Part shown: in pieces, positions 9,057 through 16,766 of the stretch
How positions within the stretch are numbered: position 1 is the first letter of the stretch
Layout: every line of letters begins with the position of its first letter
Assembly (NCBI RefSeq): GCF_018129685.1
Contig: NZ_JAFCLG010000001.1
Coordinates: 1,426,001-1,490,000 of the forward strand
From: Bradyrhizobium manausense
GTDB lineage: Bacteria; Pseudomonadota; Alphaproteobacteria; Rhizobiales; Xanthobacteraceae
Direction: 5' to 3'
DNA: 64,000 bases
Position numbers and translations under genes: made by a program
Notes under the pieces: generated by a model
The model's input: only the letters and a program-made list of their open reading frames with translations
What the model was told of the DNA's origin: nothing
Database searches by the model: none

Positions 9057-9085
9057 CCTGTGGGACGCAGGCTTCCGCAGCCGGC

Positions 9086-10954
9086 CTATCCTTTGCTCAG
9101 GGTCTCAAACCACCTGAAAAGGTCTGGCCGGCTGTTTCTTAACCACTCGGGATCGCCGAGGTAGAGTGCAAACGCTTCCGGAAAGAACTCGTCCTTTGGA
9201 TTCGAAGCCGCGTACCAGGTCACAGGTTGGCTTGCTTTCGTCCTGACGAGGCTGGCAAACGCCTCCTTCGTGCCCGGCATGGCTGCAATCATGTGACCGA
9301 ACTCATGGGCAAAAACCCAGAACGTATCGGCCACAACTGCGCGCTGCCCCTCAGCACCTCCAACGAAAAACGCCTCTGAGTTGAGACTCAAGGAGTCGAA
9401 GATCAGGATCATGCGGTCGTTGCCGTGCAGGAGTGCCAGACCGGCTTCGCCGCGGTTGTTGATTGCGAACTTGGTCGAAGTGACGCCGATCAATTCGACC
9501 GCGATCTTCTGGCGCGCCATCTGCACACCCTTGAGCTTTGCCACGAGACGATCGCTCATCTTCTCCAAGGTCACTTCCAGCATCTGCAACTCGGACGGCG
9601 CGAAATCCTTCAGGTTCTCGAGTTGCTGCGCGCTGTATTGAAACAACCGTCCGAGCTGTCCCTGGGCCGCCGAAGGCGTCAGGATGTCGATGCCATAATT
9701 TTCCTTGAACCAAGCCGACGTTGCGCTTCGCGTCTGGATTTCCGCAGTGACGCTGTTCAGCAACTCCGCAGGTGTCGCACCCCTGGGTGTGATGGCGGGG
9801 TACCGCTTTTTCAACCAGGCCATCATCGCAGGAATGTCGGCCGAATTGGCCGGGAAGCCGTTCACCTCGCGCACATCGCCGGGCTTTCCGAGAGTCAGAC
9901 CTTTTCGATCCTCCCCGATCCGCTGCACGGTGACATTGTTACCCGCACCGAAACGCAGGGTCAACAAAGCACGCTTGTCGGTATTCGGAACGGGAACGAT
10001 GGCGTCGATTTCGGCGTCGCGCGTGCGGTTGTCGAAATACTGCAAGACCGCATATTTCGCCGGAAGCTGCTCCTCGGCGGGAAGCTCGGCAATCCCCGTG
10101 ATCGCCCCCAACCTGTCCTGCTCGCGAGTTTCAGCCTGTAACGTTTCGATCCGAAAGTCCGCAACGTCCCGCGCATTGTACCCCGCCGGCAATTCCGACG
10201 TCGCGGGGGCTCTGTCGCCGAGAAACATGATGCGTAGGCTCGTGATGGGCCCCGCAGGAACCTTCGTGCCGGTGACGAAAAAGCTGGCCGATCGGACCAC
10301 GTCGCCCTCGACGCGGCGCACGGTCAGGATCTGATCGAAGCTGGGATTGGCACTCGTGCCAATCCAGCCCAGAACGCTCTTGATCTCGTCGGGATGCTCC
10401 GCCGAATATCTGGCAATGCTGTTGCTCTGGGGAAATCCCAAGTAAGAATAGGTCGATGGCATGCGCGGAATGGTCCCGGCTGCCGGCGAGGGAATTACGA
10501 CGGGTTTGGCACCGGGCCCTTCAGCGATGAAGCGAGCTTCGACCCTGTCCTTGTCTCGCCCACCCGATCGCGGGCTGAAAACGATCTGATAGGCAATGTC
10601 GGTTGCCGGCTGCTTCGCGGGCCGCTTGCCAATCAGCGCAACGATCCTGGTTTCTGCCGTGACGGAATCGGGCTTCATCCGCCAGATCGTGGCCAGCACG
10701 GCATCGCGCTCCTCCGGATCGGCCTGGATGCGGGAGTCGACCAACACTTCAAAGGCTCCCGCTACCTTCTGCTCCCAATAGCTTGCGCTGGCCCAACGGG
10801 CGATGTCGCGCGCGTCGAGAACGATTCCCTTGGTCTGGTAGGTCGAATGCTCCTGCGGATTCGTGCTGCCGGCCGGCTCCGCAATCGCATCGGCAGTGCC
10901 GATCATGGCCGCGAGCGCGGCCATGGCTGCGCTCGCAAGGTGCTTTATTTGCAT
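9086..10954 (-). CDS. Large exported zinc metallopeptidase-like protein (HEFGH)
   Basis: 622 residues from the ATG at 10954, chosen because it begins a signal peptide (K-H-L-A-S-A-A-M-A-A-L-A-A-M, cleavage near A-I-A-E). The frame is open further upstream to 11080 and the RBS is not clear. The last 80 residues hold a zincin site: F-A-H-E-F-G-H-M (about residues 549-555), followed about 38 residues later by E-F-F-P-E-A-F-A-L-Y, whose Glu would be the third zinc ligand. The 530 residues before it show no domain that I recognise: several beta-rich stretches, then a helical segment (Q-Q-L-E-N-L-K-D-F-A-P-S-E-L-Q-M-L-E-V-T-L-E-K-M). The arrangement of short HExxH spacing and a distal E-A-F resembles toxin-like gluzincins, but the substrate is unknown. 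Confidence 0.72.
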   Translation of the reverse strand: MQIKHLASAAMAALAAMIGTADAIAEPAGSTNPQEHSTYQTKGIVLDARDIARWASASYWEQKVAGAFEVLVDSRIQADPEERDAVLATIWRMKPDSVTAETRIVALIGKRPAKQPATDIAYQIVFSPRSGGRDKDRVEARFIAEGPGAKPVVIPSPAAGTIPRMPSTYSYLGFPQSNSIARYSAEHPDEIKSVLGWIGTSANPSFDQILTVRRVEGDVVRSASFFVTGTKVPAGPITSLRIMFLGDRAPATSELPAGYNARDVADFRIETLQAETREQDRLGAITGIAELPAEEQLPAKYAVLQYFDNRTRDAEIDAIVPVPNTDKRALLTLRFGAGNNVTVQRIGEDRKGLTLGKPGDVREVNGFPANSADIPAMMAWLKKRYPAITPRGATPAELLNSVTAEIQTRSATSAWFKENYGIDILTPSAAQGQLGRLFQYSAQQLENLKDFAPSELQMLEVTLEKMSDRLVAKLKGVQMARQKIAVELIGVTSTKFAINNRGEAGLALLHGNDRMILIFDSLSLNSEAFFVGGAEGQRAVVADTFWVFAHEFGHMIAAMPGTKEAFASLVRTKASQPVTWYAASNPKDEFFPEAFALYLGDPEWLRNSRPDLFRWFETLSKG

Positions 10955-11141
10955 CGAGGAAATCCCGAACGACTTGAAATGCGAGAAGCGGCGGCGTGCC
11001 ATCATGCGCGCGGGACCCCTGCACCGCCGCGCAGCCGCGCGGGTTAACCCCCTCGCGGCGCGACACGTCACCTCCACCATATTTCTTATGACGAACCGTG
11101 GGAGCCGCAGACGAAATCAGAAAGGGGCGAAAAGCCGTGAT

Positions 11142-12467
11142 CTACGCGCCCGCCTTCAGCCCGCCGTCCGCGGTCCAGCGATCCGGCTCCGGACTGTGTC
11201 CGATCAGCGCGAGACCATAGGCGATCGACTCGAACTGGTCGCCCGACATCAACCGCTCGTTGCCGAACCGGTCGGCGAAGAGTTTTCGCACCGCAGGCAC
11301 CAAAGAGGTGCCGCCGGTCAGAAACACCTTCTCCACCTCGCGCGCGGTGATGCGCGCTTCGCCCAGCACCTTGTCGACGGTGGCGCCGAGACGCGCGATG
11401 TCGTCGGCGATCCAGGACTCGAAATTCTTGCGCGTGATCGCCGAGCCGATCTCGACACCGCCGCCCTTGAAGCGGAAGTCGACTTCGTCTTTCGCCGACA
11501 GCGCGACCTTGGCGTCGGAGACCGCGCGGTACAGCGTAAAGCCGAGATCGAGGTCGACGATGGTGATGAAATCCTCGAGCAGGTCGGGCTTCAGCGCGGT
11601 ACGCGCAAGCTCGCGCAACTCGCGCAGATCGCCGTTGCTCTTCATCAGCGCGAGCTGATGCCAGCGCGCGAGGTTGGTGTAGTGGCTGTTCGGGATCGGC
11701 AGCACCTTGTCGAACGAGCGGAAGCTCGAGCCCTTGCCGAGGCGCGGCGAGACGACGTGATCGACGATGCGATAATCGAACGTGTCGCCCGCGATCCCGA
11801 TGCCGGCGTGGCCGAGCGGCTCGGCGCGCAAATGCCCGCCTGATCGCGCGAAGCGCATCACCGAGAAGTCGCTGGTGCCGCCGCCGAAATCCGCCACCAG
11901 CACGGTGGCATCACGCTCCAGCCGGCGGGCAAAGGAGAACGCCGCACCGACGGGCTCATAGACATACCGCGCATGACCGGCCCCCAGGCGTTCGAACGCC
12001 GCGCGATAGCGCTGCATGGCCAGATCATCATCAGGATTGCCGCCGGCAAAGCGCACGGGACGCCCGACGGTGATGTTCGCCGCCTCGAAACCGAACTTGT
12101 CGCCGCCATGGCGCGCCAACGTACGCAGGAATGCCGCCAGAATATCCTCGAACTTGAAGCGCTGACGGAACACCTGCGTGGTGTTGAAGCTCGAGCTCGC
12201 CGCAAACGTCTTGAACGACTGCAGGAAGCGATAGACGTGGCGTCCTTCGAGGAACTGCTCGATCGCCCACGGGCCGCCTTCAGCCTGGGCGCCGGCGCCC
12301 GGCCGGTCCTCCCAGAAGCACAGCGCGGACACGTACGTGCTGTGGCGTTGTCCGCCATGGTCGAAGCGGATGGCCTCGACCCGGCGATCGTCCACCGCGA
12401 GCGCGACGACCGTGTTGCTGGTCCCAAAATCGATGCCGATCGAGACGGCGGGCGAGGCGCTCGACAT
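11142..12467 (-). CDS. Hsp70-family protein, YegD-like
   Basis: 441 residues, so it has an actin-like ATPase domain but no room for the substrate-binding domain of DnaK. Nucleotide motifs are clear: phosphate 1 G-I-D-F-G-T-S-N-T near residue 11, phosphate 2 V-A-D-F-G-G-G-T-S-D-F near residue 195, and the adenosine loop F-L-T-G-G-T-S-L-V-P near residue 385. The E-P-V-G-A-A link is present as well. YegD-type proteins are putative chaperone-like ATPases without a firm role. It is upstream of the exported metallopeptidase on the same strand, about 190 bases away; an operon is not certain. Confidence 0.87.
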   Translation of the reverse strand: MSSASPAVSIGIDFGTSNTVVALAVDDRRVEAIRFDHGGQRHSTYVSALCFWEDRPGAGAQAEGGPWAIEQFLEGRHVYRFLQSFKTFAASSSFNTTQVFRQRFKFEDILAAFLRTLARHGGDKFGFEAANITVGRPVRFAGGNPDDDLAMQRYRAAFERLGAGHARYVYEPVGAAFSFARRLERDATVLVADFGGGTSDFSVMRFARSGGHLRAEPLGHAGIGIAGDTFDYRIVDHVVSPRLGKGSSFRSFDKVLPIPNSHYTNLARWHQLALMKSNGDLRELRELARTALKPDLLEDFITIVDLDLGFTLYRAVSDAKVALSAKDEVDFRFKGGGVEIGSAITRKNFESWIADDIARLGATVDKVLGEARITAREVEKVFLTGGTSLVPAVRKLFADRFGNERLMSGDQFESIAYGLALIGHSPEPDRWTADGGLKAGA

Positions 12468-12689
12468 GAACCACTCTGACGGTTGACTGGAAAAGGGGGC
12501 GAACCACTAACGGTTTTGCACTGCGGTGCCAAGAGGTGCAGTCGGGCACGCGTCGGGATGGCCCAGGCGGCTTTCCGCCCTCTTTGGGCCCGAAACGCCG
12601 CGTTCCGAGCCTGAAATGACCCGTTTTGCCGAAACATTATGCTGCAATGCGGTAAGGTGCATGCTGCCATGCAATGGCATGCATGGACA

Positions 12690-12705
12690 TTGGCATCTGG
12701 TATAC
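12690..12705. promoter_or_regulatory. Candidate GntR-type operator box, copy 1
   Basis: TTGGCAT-CTG-GTATAC, 58 bases before the microprotein start. The spacing is the same as in the boxes at 13081, 14593 and 16187. The core TGGTATACAT resembles the symmetrical sites of FadR-subfamily GntR regulators. Confidence 0.55.
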
Positions 12706-12763
12706 ATAAAACAACTCTCGAAATGAGACAGCAGTGCTGACTGTCCTAGGAAAGGGAATTCCG

Positions 12764-12901
12764 ATGTCCAAGACCGCTTCCGTCGCGCTCGCGCCCTCCG
12801 CCTCGCTGTTCGCCCGCTTCATGGCCGCGATCGACCGCTTCCTGATGGCCAGCGCCGCCATCGCCAACAAGAACGGCGATCTCCCCCGCTTCGGCCTGTA
12901 A
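12764..12901 (+). CDS. 45-residue microprotein
   Basis: A short gene with AGGAAAGGG eight bases before ATG, 45 codons, and a terminator hairpin downstream. The peptide starts M-S-K-T-A-S-V-A-L-A, has an amphipathic middle (S-L-F-A-R-F-M-A-A-I-D-R-F-L-M-A-S-A-A-I-A) and ends N-G-D-L-P-R-F-G-L. Codon use is that of neighbouring genes. The helix could bind a membrane or a partner protein. It has no signal peptide. Its promoter carries the same TTGGCAT-N3-GTATAC box as the oxalate transporter genes, so it may belong to the same regulon. I recall similar small proteins in Bradyrhizobium, but no known function. Confidence 0.68.
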   Translation: MSKTASVALAPSASLFARFMAAIDRFLMASAAIANKNGDLPRFGL

Positions 12902-12972
12902 GCGCAACGCGAGGCCGCCGCGCGTCGAATTGTCGCGCCGGTTGTAAAAACTGCGAACTCCTACTTTCGAAG

Positions 12973-12998
12973 AATGGCCCTGCACCGCGGGGCCATTT
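12973..12998 (+). terminator. Terminator of the microprotein gene
   Basis: AATGGCCC pairs with GGGCCATT across a nine-base loop and is followed by TCTATTT. It ends 97 bases after the stop codon. Confidence 0.65.
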
Positions 12999-13035
12999 CT
13001 ATTTGGGATCAGGCCCACTTACGCAACTCGGTCAA

Positions 13036-13060
13036 CGCGCTTGCGTCATAAGCGCACAAT
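13036..13060. promoter_or_regulatory. Block conserved between the two transporter promoters, copy 1
   Basis: CGCGCTTGCG followed by T-CATAAGCG-CACAAT. The same elements recur at 14621-14645 with one-base shifts. Outside these short boxes the two upstream regions are not alike, so the block may bind a regulator. Confidence 0.5.
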
Positions 13061-13080
13061 GGGCCGCGCGCGCTTGAAGC

Positions 13081-13096
13081 TTGGCATAACGAATAC
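13081..13096. promoter_or_regulatory. Candidate GntR-type operator box, copy 2 (diverged)
   Basis: TTGGCAT-AAC-GAATAC: the left half is perfect, the right half has one change from GTATAC. It lies 52 bases before the chosen start of the first transporter. Confidence 0.5.
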
Positions 13097-13148
13097 AAGA
13101 ATGCCGCCAACGCTCGCTCGAAAAACAGAAGCGCTCATGGGAGGATTC

Positions 13149-14438
13149 ATGACGGACATGGTGCAGGCCACGACAGCCCCGACAGCCGCGCGCGTCAGCG
13201 ACACGTATCGCTGGGCACAATTGGCGATCGGCGTCGCGGCCATGGTGATGATCGCCAACTACCAATATGGCTGGACGTTCTTCGTCCCCGACATCCAGAA
13301 GACGTTCGGTTGGGATCGCGCCTCGATCCAGTGGGCTTTCACTCTGTTCGTCTTGTTCGAGACCTGGCTGGTTCCGGTCGAAGGATGGTTTGTCGATAAA
13401 TACGGCCCGCGCATCGTCGTGCTGGTCGGCGGCGTGCTCTGCGCGATCGGCTGGGCGATCAACGCGCAGGCCACCACGCTCAACGGCTACTATCTCGGCA
13501 TGATCGTCGCCGGCATCGGCGCCGGCGGCGTCTACGGCACCTGCGTCGGCAATGCGCTGAAATGGTTTCCCGACAAGCGCGGCCTTGCCGCCGGCATCAC
13601 GGCGGCCGGCTTCGGCGCTGGATCGGCACTGACCGTCGCGCCGATCCAGGCGATGATCAGGGATAGCGGCTTCCAGACCACCTTCCTCTATTTCGGCCTG
13701 GGACAAGGCATCATCATCTGCATTCTCGCGTTCTTTTTGCTGGCGCCGAAGCCGGGCCAGGTGCCGAACGTCGTGGCGAATGCCGCGCTGCTGCAGACGC
13801 GGCGCAACTACCAGCCGACCGAAGTTCTGCGTCAGCCGATCTTCTGGCTGATGTACTTCATGTTCGTGATCGTCGGGGCCGGCGGATTGATGGTGACGGC
13901 GAATCTGAAGCCGATCGCGCTCGACTGGAAGGTCGATGCCGTGCCGGTGACGCTTGTTGGCATGACCATGACCGCCGTGACGTTCGCGGCGACCATCGAC
14001 CGCGTGCTCAACGGCCTGACCCGCCCCTTCTTCGGCTGGATCTCCGACATGATCGGCCGCGAGAACACGATGTTCATCGCCTTCGGCATGGAAGGCTTCG
14101 GCATCTGGATGCTCTACCTCTGGGGCCACGATCCGATCTGGTTCGTGATCCTGTCGGGCTTCGTGTTCTTCGCCTGGGGCGAGATCTACTCGCTGTTCCC
14201 CTCGACCTGCACCGACACGTTCGGCGCGAAGTTCGCCACCACCAATGCCGGTCTGCTCTACACCGCCAAGGGCACCGCCGCGCTGCTGGTGCCGCTCGCG
14301 AACTACGTGCAGCAAAGCTCCGGCCATTGGGACAACGTGTTCATCCTGGCCGCCGGCGCCAACATCCTGGCTTCACTGCTGGCCCTGCTGCTGCTGAAGC
14401 CATGGCGCAAGGTCGTGGTCGCGCAATCGACCATCTGA
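13149..14438 (+). CDS. Oxalate/formate-type MFS transporter (OFA family), first copy
   Basis: 429 residues from the ATG at 13149, chosen for the GGGAGGA just upstream (an earlier ATG at 13041 would overlap the conserved promoter block). It has twelve predicted membrane helices. OFA features are N-Y-Q-Y-G-W-T-F-F-V-P in helix 1, L-V-P-V-E-G-W-F-V-D-K-Y-G-P-R (the MFS loop 2-3 motif), and Y-G-T-C-V-G-N-A-L-K-W-F-P-D-K-R-G-L-A-A-G. In OxlT of Oxalobacter such a carrier exchanges oxalate for formate. Here it would bring oxalate to Frc/Oxc, though other dicarboxylates are possible. A near-duplicate follows 271 bases downstream. Confidence 0.88.
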   Translation: MTDMVQATTAPTAARVSDTYRWAQLAIGVAAMVMIANYQYGWTFFVPDIQKTFGWDRASIQWAFTLFVLFETWLVPVEGWFVDKYGPRIVVLVGGVLCAIGWAINAQATTLNGYYLGMIVAGIGAGGVYGTCVGNALKWFPDKRGLAAGITAAGFGAGSALTVAPIQAMIRDSGFQTTFLYFGLGQGIIICILAFFLLAPKPGQVPNVVANAALLQTRRNYQPTEVLRQPIFWLMYFMFVIVGAGGLMVTANLKPIALDWKVDAVPVTLVGMTMTAVTFAATIDRVLNGLTRPFFGWISDMIGRENTMFIAFGMEGFGIWMLYLWGHDPIWFVILSGFVFFAWGEIYSLFPSTCTDTFGAKFATTNAGLLYTAKGTAALLVPLANYVQQSSGHWDNVFILAAGANILASLLALLLLKPWRKVVVAQSTI

Positions 14439-14469
14439 CCTCGCTCGCACAGCATCATCTTGCGCGCTG

Positions 14470-14490
14470 CGCCCGGCGCACGGCCGGGCG
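14470..14490 (+). terminator. Terminator of the first OFA transporter gene
   Basis: CGCCCGG pairs with CCGGGCG over a seven-base loop, followed by TGTTTCATTTTT. It separates the two transporter genes into different transcripts. Confidence 0.65.
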
Positions 14491-14592
14491 TGTTTCATTT
14501 TTCCGAATATACCTTAATACCGCAAACCGAAGGCAACCTTGCATTTCCCTTTGCACTTTTCTTGAGCTTGCGCCCAAGATAGGGCTTGCATT

Positions 14593-14608
14593 CTGGAATA
14601 TGGTATAC
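14593..14608. promoter_or_regulatory. Candidate GntR-type operator box, copy 3
   Basis: CTGGAAT-ATG-GTATAC. The right part lies in a perfect ten-base palindrome TGGTATACCA (14601-14610), the most symmetrical of the four boxes. It is 101 bases before the second transporter start. Confidence 0.6.
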
Positions 14609-14620
14609 CAAGCTGCCTGT

Positions 14621-14645
14621 CGCGCTTGCGACCATAAGCCACAAT
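14621..14645. promoter_or_regulatory. Block conserved between the two transporter promoters, copy 2
   Basis: CGCGCTTGCG followed by AC-CATAAGC-CACAAT, matching 13036-13060. Here it lies downstream of the GTATAC box, the reverse of the order in copy 1. Confidence 0.5.
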
Positions 14646-14709
14646 ATTGCGACACTCCGTCATCTGGGCGGCACGTGTCGTCACCAGACGAGCGCACGGG
14701 AGGTTGTTC

Positions 14710-16044
14710 ATGATGTCCAGCACGGATGGCGCCGTCACGGCCGCGCCTCTTCGCACAGGTTTCCGTTGGCTCCAGCTCGCGATGGGCATCGTCTGCATGG
14801 CGATGATCGCCAATCTGCAATATGGCTGGACCCTGTTCGTCGATCCGATCGATCAGGCGCATCATTGGGGTCGCGCCGCGATCCAGCTGGCTTTCACGAT
14901 TTTCGTCGTGACCGAGACCTGGCTGGTGCCGGTCGAGGCGTGGTTCGTCGACAAATACGGTCCGCGCATCGTCATCATGTTCGGCGGCGTGATGATCGCG
15001 TTGTCCTGGGTGCTCAACTCCTACGCCGACTCGCTTCCCCTGCTCTACACCGCCGCCGTGATCGGCGGTATCGGCGCGGGCGCGGTGTACGGCACCTGCG
15101 TCGGCAACGCGCTGAAATGGTTTCCGGATCGCCGCGGCCTCGCCGCCGGCGCAACGGCCGCCGGCTTCGGCGCGGGCGCGGCGCTCACCGTGGTGCCGAT
15201 CGCAGCCATGATCGTCTCGAGCGGCTACCAGCACGCGTTTCTCACCTTCGGCATCGGCCAGGGCGTGATCGTGTTCGTGCTCGCCTTCTTCATCCAGCCG
15301 CCGCGGCTCTCGATCCCGCCGAAGAAGAAGCAGCTCAACCTGCCGCAGACCAAGATCGACTTCACCCCGCCGCAGGTGCTGCGGGCGCCTATTTTCTGGG
15401 TGATGTACCTCGTCTTCGTCATGGTCGCCTCCGGCGGCCTGATGACCGCGGCGCAGATCGCGCCGATCGCGCACGACTTCAAGATCGCCGACACACCGGT
15501 CTCTCTCGTCGGCTTCCAGATGGCGGCCTTGACGTTCGCGATCTCGCTCGATCGCATCTTCGACGGCTTCGGCCGTCCGTTCTTCGGCTATGTGTCCGAC
15601 ACGATCGGCCGCGAGAACACCATGTTCATCGCTTTCGGCACCGCGGCCTTGATGCTGCTGACGCTGTCGGCCTATGGTCACGTGCCCGTCGTGTTCGTGC
15701 TCGCGACCGCAGTCTATTTCGGCGTGTTCGGCGAGATCTACTCGCTGTTCCCAGCGACCTGCGGCGACACGTTCGGCTCGAAATACGCGACCACCAATAA
15801 CGGCATGCTCTACACCGCGAAGGGCACCGCCTCCCTGCTCGTCCCGCTCGCGAGCGTGATCTCGGCCGCTTACGGCTGGAAGGCCGTGTTCGTGGTGGCG
15901 GTCGCGCTGAACGCGACGGCCGCGCTGATGGCGCTGTTCGTGATCAAGCCGCTGCGCCGCTCCTTCATCCTGGGCAAGGAAGCGGAGAGCGAAAACCCCG
16001 CAGCTGCCAATGCCGAGACGAGGGCCAAGACCGGGACGGCTTGA
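14710..16044 (+). CDS. Oxalate/formate-type MFS transporter (OFA family), second copy
   Basis: 444 residues from the ATG at 14710, preceded by GGGAGG six bases upstream. It is clearly paralogous to the first copy: Q-Y-G-W-T-L-F-V-D-P, L-V-P-V-E-A-W-F-V-D-K-Y-G-P-R, Y-G-T-C-V-G-N-A-L-K-W-F-P-D-R-R-G-L-A-A-G and F-F-G-Y-V-S-D-T-I-G-R-E-N-T-M-F occur in the same order. It has a longer charged C-terminal tail ending A-E-T-R-A-K-T-G-T-A. The two carriers may differ in substrate (oxalate, formate or another small acid) or in regulation. It ends at a strong terminator. Confidence 0.88.
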   Translation: MMSSTDGAVTAAPLRTGFRWLQLAMGIVCMAMIANLQYGWTLFVDPIDQAHHWGRAAIQLAFTIFVVTETWLVPVEAWFVDKYGPRIVIMFGGVMIALSWVLNSYADSLPLLYTAAVIGGIGAGAVYGTCVGNALKWFPDRRGLAAGATAAGFGAGAALTVVPIAAMIVSSGYQHAFLTFGIGQGVIVFVLAFFIQPPRLSIPPKKKQLNLPQTKIDFTPPQVLRAPIFWVMYLVFVMVASGGLMTAAQIAPIAHDFKIADTPVSLVGFQMAALTFAISLDRIFDGFGRPFFGYVSDTIGRENTMFIAFGTAALMLLTLSAYGHVPVVFVLATAVYFGVFGEIYSLFPATCGDTFGSKYATTNNGMLYTAKGTASLLVPLASVISAAYGWKAVFVVAVALNATAALMALFVIKPLRRSFILGKEAESENPAAANAETRAKTGTA

Positions 16045-16069
16045 GCCGCCACGCGGCGGCACGACGGTC

Positions 16070-16098
16070 AAAAGGGGCGCAGCGATGCGCCCCTTTTT
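16070..16098 (+). terminator. Rho-independent terminator of the second OFA transporter
   Basis: AAAAGGGGCGC pairs with GCGCCCCTTTT around a six-base loop and ends in five T residues. Confidence 0.92.
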
Positions 16099-16186
16099 CG
16101 TTGCCGCCTTCCCTCATCCCGGGACGACAAACGTCAGTATGACTGCCGCAAGATTTTTCGGATCAACCAAACCCAGCGCTTGACGA

Positions 16187-16202
16187 TTGGCATTATGTAT
16201 AC
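16187..16202. promoter_or_regulatory. Candidate GntR-type operator box, copy 4
   Basis: TTGGCAT-TAT-GTATAC, followed by CA so that the right half reads ATGTATACCA. It lies 36 bases before the start of the CBS-domain gene. Confidence 0.58.
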
Positions 16203-16238
16203 CACACTTCCTTCACCGTTCACCCCTGGGAGGTTGCC

Positions 16239-16667
16239 ATGCTGGTCGGAGACATTCTGCGCAAGAAGACGCCGCGCGTTGTCACGGTGCGAATGAACGA
16301 AACGGTTGAAATCGCCGCCAAGCTGATGCGGGCCAACAACATCAGCGCGCTGGTGGTCAAGGACGTGGTCCGCTCGGAAGGAAACACCGCGGTCGGCATG
16401 TTCACAGAGCGCGACGTGGTGCGCGCGGTCGCCGAGCACGGCGCGGGCGCCGTCAACGTCAAGGTCTCGCAGCTCGTGTCGGTGCAGCAGCTGGTCTCCT
16501 GCACCTCCTCGGACACGATCGAGCACGTCCGGCATCTGATGAACCGGAATCACATCCGGCACCTGCCCGTGATCGACGATTACAGCCTCGTCTCCGTCAT
16601 CAGCATGCGCGACATCGCCGCTGCCGTTGACGAAGCGCTCAACGGCGCGCCGCAAGCAGCAGCCTAG
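16239..16667 (+). CDS. Double CBS-domain protein
   Basis: 142 residues, two CBS repeats and nothing else: the first from about residue 8 (T-P-R-V-V-T-V-R-M-N-E-T-V-E-I-A-A-K-L-M) to G-M-F-T-E-R-D-V-V-R-A-V, the second from about residue 77 to the end (S-V-I-S-M-R-D-I-A-A-A-V). CBS pairs bind adenosine nucleotides and act as energy sensors. The start has GGGAGG five bases upstream. The gene shares its operator-like box with the oxalate transporters, so it may report adenylate state to that system; this is inferred from context. Confidence 0.9.
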   Translation: MLVGDILRKKTPRVVTVRMNETVEIAAKLMRANNISALVVKDVVRSEGNTAVGMFTERDVVRAVAEHGAGAVNVKVSQLVSVQQLVSCTSSDTIEHVRHLMNRNHIRHLPVIDDYSLVSVISMRDIAAAVDEALNGAPQAAA

Positions 16668-16766
16668 ACAGCGGTACTCTTCCCCTGCGACTGCCGGCCC
16701 CGGCTCGGAGACATCCGGGCCGGACCGGATCTTTCGTCCCAAATTCCGGACACCCGCGAGGACTTC

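Noticed and set aside
12690..12705. Sigma-54 (-24/-12) promoter reading of the TTGGCAT box
   Set aside because: The GC element that should follow GG by ten bases is missing in all four copies; GTATAC stands there instead. An operator is more likely.
16180..16203. Sigma-70 promoter TTGACG ... TATACC before the CBS gene
   Set aside because: The spacer is only 12 bases, too short for a housekeeping promoter.
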